64,000 nucleotides of DNA from Beta vulgaris subsp. vulgaris (Eukaryota > Streptophyta > Magnoliopsida > Caryophyllales > Amaranthaceae): the NCBI RefSeq assembly GCF_026745355.1, contig NC_079202.1:47735287-47799286 (forward strand). The letters run 5' to 3'. The notes under the pieces were generated by a model, which was not told the origin of the DNA, ran no database searches, and saw only the letters and a program-made list of their open reading frames with translations. The translations under genes were made by a program, and so were the position numbers. Shown here piece by piece: positions 55,936-64,000 of the stretch; the stretch's first letter is position 1; each line of letters starts with the position of its first letter.

Positions 55936-56040
55936 GAAATATTTCTTGATTTAGTGGTTAAGATTTTAGTATATAAGCTTGAGGTCATAGGATCAAATCT
56001 TATACAATACATTTTCTAAATTTTTTTATTGTATGTGGAG
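55936..56040 (+). mobile_element. tRNA-derived SINE
   Basis: Box A ttgatttagtggttaag, box B-like ggtcataggatcaaatc, then a T-rich tail. It lies just upstream of the MULE-type element M2. Confidence 0.5.
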
Positions 56041-56089
56041 TACATTAATTCAACACTTTAAGCGATAGCGCCACGTGGTACCGTTCATT

Positions 56090-57260
56090 GTTAATCTAAC
56101 ACCTTTTGAGTTTTAAACAAGTCAACTTTTGCGTGATCTTCCCAAAATAAGTTAAACTATGAATTATTCCTGAATAGGTTAAACTTGTAGTGCCATTATC
56201 TTGTTTTGAGTTTTAACCGGTTATCTTGTATTTGTGACCTGCTTTAATAGGTTACATGCCACGTGTTGCAATATGACAAGTTTGCTTATTCATTTTCACT
56301 CTCTCTCCTCCCTCCTCTCATTTTTCTCTGTCCTCCCCTTCACCTCCATCTCCTTCACCAGCACCTTCACCTCCACTTCTTTCTCTGTCCAAACACTCAC
56401 TTTCCTTCTCTCATCTTTCTCTGTCCTCCCATTTCCCCTTCACCTCCCCTTCACCTCCAAACACCAGCACCCCTTTTCTCTCCTCCTCCCCCCTTCACCG
56501 CTGCCAATACCAAACCACTACCCCTCTTTGAACCCGACACTAATCCACACCACCACAACCACAACCTCACCCACACTATTTCGTTCTTCCTTTTGCTTTA
56601 TTTTTCTCTCCTCCGTGAAAGCACCACGCCACCACCCTGTCACCTCTCTCTCCTCCGCGAAGCCTCCACCATCAACCACCACAGTTTATCTTCTTCCTCG
56701 CCTCAATTTTCCGTCGTCACCCCAACAATTTTCCTTCAAATTCTGCAAAAAATCCAAGAAAACCCACAAATTTCTCTCAATTTCTTCAATGACCGAGTTA
56801 CAAGACTGAATTATTCCATAAATGAGGTGATGAGAATATGTTAGCATGTGATTTCAGAGATTGGGTAGGACTGATTTTAGGGGGAGGGGGAAGAAGAGTA
56901 GCAGCGAGATAGGGGGAGGGAGAAGAGGGTTGGGGAATTAGAATCGTGGAGGGGGGTGTTCGCAGGGATGGGGAATCGAAATCGGGGAGGGTGGTGTTTG
57001 TACGTAGTGGTGTGGGAAGAGGGTGGGGCTGGGGGTGTCAATGGGTTTGTTTCAGTTTTGGGTGGGTTGATAGGTGGGTCAATAGGTTTTTTGAAGTCAA
57101 ACTTTTTTATTTACCAGTTTATCCGGTTATCGGTCATGTAGCCTAATTAAAGTTAATGGTGTTACAAAGTTGACTTGACTAGGAATAATCAAAAGTTTAA
57201 CTTAAAAACGGAAGACCACGCAAAGGTTGGCTTATTTAAAACAATTTTTCCATTAATATA
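56090..57260. mobile_element. MULE-type element M2
   Basis: The element is about 56099-57251 (1153 bp) with imperfect 9-bp flanks gttaatcta and attaatata (seven of nine). The TIRs extend about 90 bp: ttttaaacaagtcaactttt / ttttaaataagccaaccttt, gcgtgatcttcc / gcgtggtcttcc, aagttaaact. The inside is CT-rich at 56290-56760 and G-rich at 56870-57060. The open frames in the CT-rich part encode Pro/Ser/Thr/His low complexity and have no family match. Confidence 0.78.
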
Positions 57261-59700
57261 TTAGTGTAGAGTATAGTTTTGAACATGATACCGTATTACT
57301 TAATAACCACGTGGTCGAACTAATACATTATTACTAGATAATAAGATTCCCCTCAAGTAGTGCATGTCAACACATTAGAAAATAGATCAAAGTTAGTATT
57401 ATTTTTTTTCGCATCTCCACAAAAAGGATATGCTAATTAATGTGCCATTATACCTCTAACACATGTCCTAGAGCGACCACGAAGATTACTAGAAAGAGCA
57501 GGAGATGGGGACATAATTATAGAATTAGATAGTGGTGTTTTCTTTTTCCATTTTTATCTCATGTATTTTTCATTAAGGTTGGTAGGAATAAGAAGTTCTA
57601 AATTTGTGATATTAGCACAAGATGGTAGGTGGGCGTCTTTGTTTACCCATGTTGGAAGTCATCTTTTTTCGTCAATTCATTTGAAAAAGAGGAAAACAAA
57701 ATCTACGAATAGTTTTCATTTGCAAATTATTGCATTTTGCATCCATAATATTTTATTCTTTCCACTCCCTTTTATCACAAATTCACATCAGATCGAACAC
57801 CAAAAATTAATAGAAAAAACAACTCACATCAGATTACTAGTTTGGCAAGAGACCTTTAAACCAGCTCGTCAACAACCTCGCAGTCGGCTTTACCCAAACC
57901 TCTTTGTGGTCCTCATCTATCATTGTCACTAAGCTTGATTAAATCTTATTTTTAGTACTGGCATCTAGCTTAATTAAACGCTAATTACATATGGTTATTA
58001 TATTAAAAGTGAAATAATAATATAACCTCTTGAGCAATAATTGTGTGCAAATATTTTTATTATAAAGATAATAAGATGTCTAATTGGCTTCACGAAAAAT
58101 GTGACTAATAAACTTGATGTGGAAGCTCAAAAGAAGGTGAAAGATATCGTCAATAATAAGAGACTGGTCACTGGATAATCGAGGGCGGTAGTAAAGGCCT
58201 TTAAGAATTTTAATAACTAATATATAAAATAGAGTTCAAAAGTCAGCTAATGAGGTCGCGACATTTAGTATCCTCATTGGACGTCATTTGTCACTTTTAT
58301 TAACTGTTATGTCATTTTTGTAAAGGAGTAGATAGAGTAAGAAAGTAATAAAAATATATGTCTAGAGTTTAGGATAAGAAAAAATAGAGTTCCTTGTTTT
58401 TTAAAGGATGAAGAAATAGAGTTTGATTTATAATAAAATACTTAAGTATAATAAATCGATTGTAACTTTTGACATATATTTCGAAAATTATAATTTTTGT
58501 ATTAAAACAAGATCCATTTATAATATTTTTTAACTCTATATATATTAGAGTAACGTATAAGAAGAAATACTTACTATACTAACGTATTAAAATAACCTAT
58601 TGTAATTAGAATTAGGGATATATTTTCAACTCCAACTTTTCTAAAATTCTATTCATGTTAGAATTAGATGTATAAGATGTTTTTCTAAAAGCAAAATTAT
58701 GTATAAGGAAAAATATTTACTGTAATAATATATTGAAGTAACCTACCGCGGATCTGCAATTAGAAGTAATGTTGTGTTTTCAACTCCAACTTTTCTACAA
58801 ATTATGAGAAGCAAAAGCAACGTATTAAAGCAAGTAATCTACAACAATCTAACCCATAAACATAAAACAGAATATGAGAAATTTCACTTTTATAAGATGT
58901 TCCAAATTAAGAAATTGTTGTTCTATACATAACTATGATTTATTTTCTTCTTTCTCACTTTTCTCTATCTCTTCTATCCTTTTGGTCACCTCTTTTGCTC
59001 GCTCTCTCCTCTCTATTTTTCAGTTTTTGTATTTTCTATAAACCAAACATTAAGTGTGCAAGAATTTGGACACTTTTCCTATAGATAAAGTTGCTTTCCA
59101 TTTTCTCTTTTGTCTTTCTAATTGGACTAGAATGTTAGACTTTACCACTGTCTCACACATAATTTATAAAAATGACGCTTAATCAATCACTTAAGAAACC
59201 CACATCAAACTCAAATCAACATAACCCAATGCAACCATTATATTCCAAACGAAATCACCTAATGCTCCGATAGCATAAAAATGGAAGTAACAAAGATTAA
59301 AAGTATTACACTTATTATTAGAAGAAAGGAAAAGAAACGATCCACACAAATAAATAAAAAAGAGAAGACCTAATAAAATTGGCTGGAAGTTCACTCAATT
59401 TGCTAAATCAAATGGTCATCATCAACATGTTCCTTCTTCTTCTATCAATAAAGAGTCTAATTTAGCAATGTTGTTGTCCGTTTTGGGCAACATGAAGCTT
59501 ACAAAATAAAGAAGTAGAATTCCAAATAATTTTTTCACGTCCTTCCTAATGTTTCTTTCTCATAAATTGTGAGATTATGTTATGAGTTCAAAATGGATCG
59601 TTAAGTAAGTTAATTATTACATATTTAATCAATCAAACTAAAGAAAATAGAAATTTTTACTTATCAAATTATAGATATATATTTCTTATTGAAAACTAAT
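57261..59700. other. Intergenic, AT-rich
   Basis: No gene is supported. A 123-codon frame at 57561-57932 shows no known motif. A block (tcc.acttttctaaaattctattcat / caacttttctacaaatta, with tgtaataatatattgaagtaacctac) recurs at 58560-58640 and 58690-58800. Confidence 0.4.
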
Positions 59701-59997
59701 TAATAAAAGAATAATATGAAAAAAAAAAAAAATAGTTGCACCACTTTCAGTATAATGCTTGACATTGAAAAACCTAATCATTAATATCTTTGATATTATA
59801 TTTTATAGAAAATTTACAAAGTTGATATTATTAATATACATACATATAGAAAAATCCAATGATAACATATGACATCATAACTTTTATTATTATTGTATGT
59901 CGGACAAAAAATACGATAAAATAGGATATGCAAAAATTTTAAAAGTCTACATCTTCTTTACGAAAAGAACGGGCGTTCGCCGGGTCCCAATACTAGT
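59700..59997 (+). mobile_element. Helitron 3' terminus
   Basis: The hairpin cgggcgttcgccgg (about 59968-59981) is followed by gtcccaatactagt; CTAG ends at 59996. The 5' end is not identified, so the left limit is arbitrary. Confidence 0.45.
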
Positions 59998-60008
59998 GTG
60001 TGTGTCTA

Positions 60009-60603
60009 TATATATAAAGGAAAAACTTTTCGGAAGCATAAACTCCTTGATATTTCGAGAGCATAGAGCGCGCCACGTTAGATTGACATGTCATTTTTCC
60101 TTTTTTAAACAAAGTTTCACATAGATATAAATACATATAGAAGTTTTAGATAAAGGAAAATTGGAGTTTGGTTTTGAATAAACAACATACTTTACTATAC
60201 TGTGTAAATCAAATATAACTATTGCTATATAATTCGGATTATTATAATTTTTACCATTAAAGAGTGCTCGAAATAAGTTTCGAAATAAGATCCATTTACA
60301 ATATAGTTTAAAATCATATAAAAATATAATTATAGAGAAAGCCATGTAAGCATGCCATGTCATTATATTTAATTTTTAATGAAAAAAAATTAGAGTTTTA
60401 AATAGATATAAGTACATATAATTACATATAAGGAGGTTTGGAAAGAAAATAAGAGTTTTATTTAATGACAACCTAAATTATAATTTTTCCTACATAATTT
60501 GAAATATTATAACTTTTATACTATTGGAGAGTGCTCGAAATATGTTTCAAAATAAAATTCATTAGCGATATGATTTTATAACTTATTATATATAAATATA
60601 TAT

Positions 60604-60658
<55 letters not shown>

Positions 60659-61171
60659 AATAATAACATATTATTTGTTCATTGTTTTAGATACATATTA
60701 AAAGCTAAAAATTTGATAATTAGATGGAGTTGATAGGATTAAACAAAATTTGTGTTTCAAAATATTTACCTTATTCAATTGAACCAAAAACAAATTAATA
60801 TTACAATAAAATCGATTAAGAAAATTTTGTTGTTACAATATTATTTATCACAATTTTAAAGGACTGTCTTCTAAGACAATATTATAATTATGTTTACATT
60901 AATTATCACATATAAATAGATTGATAACGATTAAGATGTAAGACAATTAGAGTTTGGGTTTACTGAATTACCTAATAATTTAAGACTAAAATAATTTTGT
61001 TACTTTAAATGTCAATAATTACCACTTCATGTCTAAAAATGTTTCAAATAAATTGCAAAATAGAGGAAATAACTTATGTATCTCATTTATTATCAAACCT
61101 AATGGCATATGAATATCATTCTACCACATTAAAAATATACCTCGTGCATTGCACAGACTTCAAAAACTAGT
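60009..61171 (+). mobile_element. Helitron-like element
   Basis: A 5' end like TCTATATATATAAAGG (about 60005-60020) and a 3' end ctcgtgcattgcac...aaaaaCTAG at 61170, followed by T. Another start-like motif (catatatataaaggagg) follows immediately at 61173, so two related elements may abut. No Rep/helicase. Confidence 0.45.
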
Positions 61172-62390
61172 ACATATATATAAAGGAGGAAGTTTTCAAG
61201 AGCATAAGAGTTTCTCAAGATTGCAATAGCATAGAGCACGCCGCGTAGGAAAGTCATGTCATCAATTTTTATTTTTTTACAAAAATGAAGTTCTATATAG
61301 ATTTAAATACATATAAGGACCTCTGGATAAAGCGAAAATTAGAGCTTGATTTTGAATGGACAACCTAAATTATTATATAATTTAAATTGTGTATAACTTT
61401 TACTACGTAATTCGGAATATTATAATTTTTGTACCATTATATAGTGCTCGAACTATATTTCGAAATAAGATCCATTTACAATATAGTTCTACAACTTATG
61501 AAATAGAGAGTGCCACATAGGATTGCAATGTCATTTAATTTTTATTTTAAATATTTTTAAAATAATTGTTCTACATATATGTGAATACATAAAAGGAGTT
61601 TTGAATAGAGAGAAATTAGAGTTTTGTTTTGAATAAACAACCTAAATTGCTATATTATGTAGATTAAATATAACTTTTGCTACCTAATTCAAAACATTAT
61701 AATATGTTTGCCATTGGAGAGTGCTTGAAATAAGCTTCGAAATAAGATTCATTTACAATATAGTTTACAACTTATGAAAATATATTTAATTAAATTATAA
61801 GATATTATTTAGTATTTTTGTAGATAAATATAATAATAGCTATAAGTATAGTGTACTATGTATATGTACTTACAGCATTTGATCACATGTCCAGTTTATA
61901 TATTAAACATATCATCTTTCAAAACCTCAGTCTTCCTAAACTGAACCAAAATAATTTAGTATTATAACAAAATTTATTAAGGAAACATTATTGTTACACC
62001 AAAATCTATAATCTATAGCAATAAAGTTACATATATATTATAGTTTTGGATGACGAAAAAATTAGAGTCCGATTTTAAAATATTAACCTAGAATAGTATA
62101 GAGAACTCCACCTCAGCATGCAATGTCATTCTGCTTAATTTTAAAAAAATAGTGTTCAACATAGATATAAGTACATATAAGGTGTTTTGGATGAGTGAAA
62201 TCATAATATGATTTTCAATAAATAACCTAACTCATTATACTATATATAAATTGAATGTAACTTTTGCTACATAATTTGTAATATTATATTTTCTTTTTAC
62301 CATCAAAGACTGCTTGAAATATACTTCGAAATAAGTTTCACATACAATATAGTTTTACAACTTACGAAAATATATTTTTTAGATGAACAA
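60030..62390. repeat. Diverged tandem repeat of about 280 bp
   Basis: The order 'cc/tgcacgcca...catgtcatt', 'acatataagga.tttgga', 'tatataattcg.a.tattata', 'gagtgctcgaaata.g.ttcgaaataagatcca' recurs at least five times. The last motif is at about 60262, 60529, 61442, 61719 and 62309. Neighbouring copies are 268 and 277 bp apart. (TATAGA)n/(GATA)n at 60600-60655 interrupts it. Confidence 0.7.
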
Positions 62391-62399
62391 TAACATATT

Positions 62400-62828
62400 A
62401 TCTATTCTTTATTTTAAATAACTATAAAAATAGCGTACTATATGTAACAATAGAAATTATGTCTTCAAAATTATACTATTAAAAATTGAGTTATATAAAG
62501 ATAAAAATTACATATCCATAGTTTTGAACCAATAGCATACCATAATGCCATTACATGAAGAATCAAATGAAAGTTTGTCAATGACATTGTATAAATATTA
62601 TGTAATTAACGAATTATTTTATTCCTAGAATATTTATTGTATACATAATTATTTATGTTTTTATTTTTCATGTATCCATATGTCAGATCTTATTCTTTTC
62701 TACATGAACTTACTTCTACTAAAACTAATTGAGAAATTAAGGTTTTCATTTTTAGGCTATTTGAAGTTATAATTTTTTTCTCTTAAATAGTATATTCGAT
62801 TATTAGTAGAGATTAATTTTATATTTAA
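62400..62828. other. Intergenic, AT-rich
   Basis: No gene or element recognised. Confidence 0.5.
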
Positions 62829-63984
62829 TTAATTTTAGGGTTTTTTCACCAGGTACCCCTGTGGTTTTCCGAAATTCATGGGGTACCCCTGGTTTTAAAA
62901 AAATGCACCAGGTACCCTTATTATTCAAGTTAAATGCAACAATACCCTTAATGACTAACGGTGTTAAGTTTCCGTTAGTCATTAGGTTAATTAACTTTCT
63001 AACCCTAACATTAAGCCCTAATCTTAACACAACTCCTCCCCCACCCCTCCCTCACCCACGCAGCCCCCTCCCCTACCCCTCCCCCTCCCCCACCCAGTCA
63101 CCCACCAGCCCCTACCCATACCCACCCACGCAGCCCCCACCCCTCCCCACCCACGCAGCCCCCACCCCGTCGAATTCCCCCTCCCCACACCCACCCACCA
63201 CCCCACCCCGTCGAAATTCCTCCATTTCTTTTTCTCTCTCCTTCTTCTTCACTGATTTCTGATTTCGAAAATGGTTTCGAAATGTTTTCAAAATTTGGTT
63301 TCGAAAATGATTTCAGAATTGGTTTTCGAAAATCGTTTTCGCAAAAGGTTTTCGAAAATTGATTTTTGAAAATGGTTTTCGAAAATAATTTCGAAAATGG
63401 TTTTCGAAAATAATTTCGAAAATGGTTTTCTAAAATAATTTCGAAAATGGTTTTGAAAATAATTTCGAAATGATTTTGATTTCGAAAATGTTTTCAAAAT
63501 TGATTTTCGAAAATGTTTTCAAAATCTGTTTAGAGGGTGCTGGTGGTTTTTACAGTGCAAGGGAAGTGGTGGTGTTGCTGCTAGGGGAGGGGGAAGCTGC
63601 CGGGGTGGGTGGGGGTGGGTTGGGGAAATCTAGGGGGATGATGAGGACTGCTGCAGGGGTGAGGGTCTGAGGGAGGGAGGAAGGGAGGGAGGGGGAGGGG
63701 GTGGTGGTGGTGGTGGTTGGGTGGTGGTTGTGGTTTCAAGTCATGGGGTTAGGGTTAGGGTAAGGTTAGAGGTTAGGATTTAGTTAATTAATTAGGGTTT
63801 AATTAGGGTTAGAGAATTAATTAACCTTAATGACTAACGGAAACTTAACACCGTTAGTCATTAAGGGTATTTGGTGCATTTAACTTGAATAATAAGGGTA
63901 CCTGGTGCATTTTTTTAAAACCAGGGGTACCCCATGAATTTTGAAAAACCACAGGGGTACCTGGTGAAAAAACCGTTAATTTTA
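62829..63984. mobile_element. MULE-type element M3
   Basis: The element is 62838-63975 (1138 bp) with a perfect 9-bp duplication ttaatttta (62829-62837, 63976-63984). TIRs of about 150 bp start gggttttttcaccaggtacc / cggttttttcaccaggtacc and are nearly identical. Each TIR has a perfect inner hairpin, taatgactaacgg/ccgttagtcatta with a 10-base loop. The inside is C-rich at 63020-63215 and G-rich at 63535-63760, with telomere-like ggttagggttagggtaagg at about 63745. No transposase. Confidence 0.9.
63258..63528. repeat. ttcgaaaatgg short-period array inside M3
   Basis: About 16 copies of ttcgaaaat(g/a)gtttt and variants, with a period of 11-23 bp. The core ttcgaa is self-complementary. It sits exactly between the C-rich and G-rich halves of the element. 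Confidence 0.85.
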
Positions 63985-64000
63985 TTCATGATACCATCAT

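Noticed and set aside
56234..56844. Two overlapping frames of about 190 codons in M2
   Set aside because: Both frames of the same CT-rich tract are open and give low-complexity products; no known family.
57561..57932. 123-codon frame as a host gene
   Set aside because: No recognisable domain, no codon signal that I can see, AT-rich surroundings.
63024..63262. Frames in the C-rich and G-rich parts of M3
   Set aside because: Low complexity inside a transposon with no domain.
1..64000. CRISPR array, phage, operon or defence island
   Set aside because: The window is plant nuclear DNA; the regular repeats are minisatellites, microsatellites or transposon subterminal repeats.

Overview
This is nuclear DNA of a higher plant, almost certainly a eudicot. 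The evidence is spliced genes with GT-AG introns, AT-rich intergenic DNA, and plant-type Ty1-copia, L1-like LINE, hAT, CACTA, Mutator-like (MULE), Stowaway, Helitron and tRNA-derived SINE elements. The SINE and copia families recall Caryophyllales/Amaranthaceae, but that placement is a guess. There is no bacterial-style operon, CRISPR array, rRNA or functional tRNA gene.

Only one apparently intact host gene is visible: an FBW2-like F-box protein on the + strand (coding 7530-9473, two coding exons, probable 5'UTR intron, TATA box near 6567, a 20-codon upstream ORF). FBW2 in Arabidopsis is an SCF substrate receptor that acts on ARGONAUTE1. A second host-derived piece is a 4-coumarate:CoA-ligase-like first-exon fragment (40529-40915, minus), carried inside a transposon-like element.

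The rest is layered mobile DNA. 1-6500: remnants of hAT, a Helitron-type end and MITEs. 12448-25302: one Ty1-copia retrotransposon (TSD taact) hit by at least four later insertions: a CACTA fragment (itself hit by a SINE and a Stowaway), a full-length LINE with two ORFs (15178-20819), a CACTA element (21066-22509) and a small hAT (23302-23922). 25400-28350: Stowaways, a SINE and a Helitron. 28678-31058: a 5'-truncated LINE on the minus strand. 32483-37926: a decayed but once autonomous hAT with a BED-finger transposase (minus strand), carrying an 80-bp duplication and a nested MULE. 39700-41600: a SINE and two TIR elements set in (TA)n tracts, one holding the acyl-CoA-ligase fragment. 49176-50848: a SINE-Helitron chimera with its own 13-bp target duplication beside a near-identical ordinary Helitron copy. 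51473-55682: a second, internally deleted copy of the same copia family (minus strand) with a solo-LTR-like insertion. 56099-57251 and 62838-63975: two more 1.1-kb MULE-type elements. 59990-62400: Helitron ends and a diverged tandem repeat of roughly 280 bp.

The genes do not form a pathway. What the window records is a history of insertions in which target-site duplications give the order. The observations I rate highest are the SINE-Helitron chimera, the gene-fragment carrier in the TA microsatellite, and a shared pyrimidine-to-purine layout in three unrelated MULE-type elements of about 1.1 kb.
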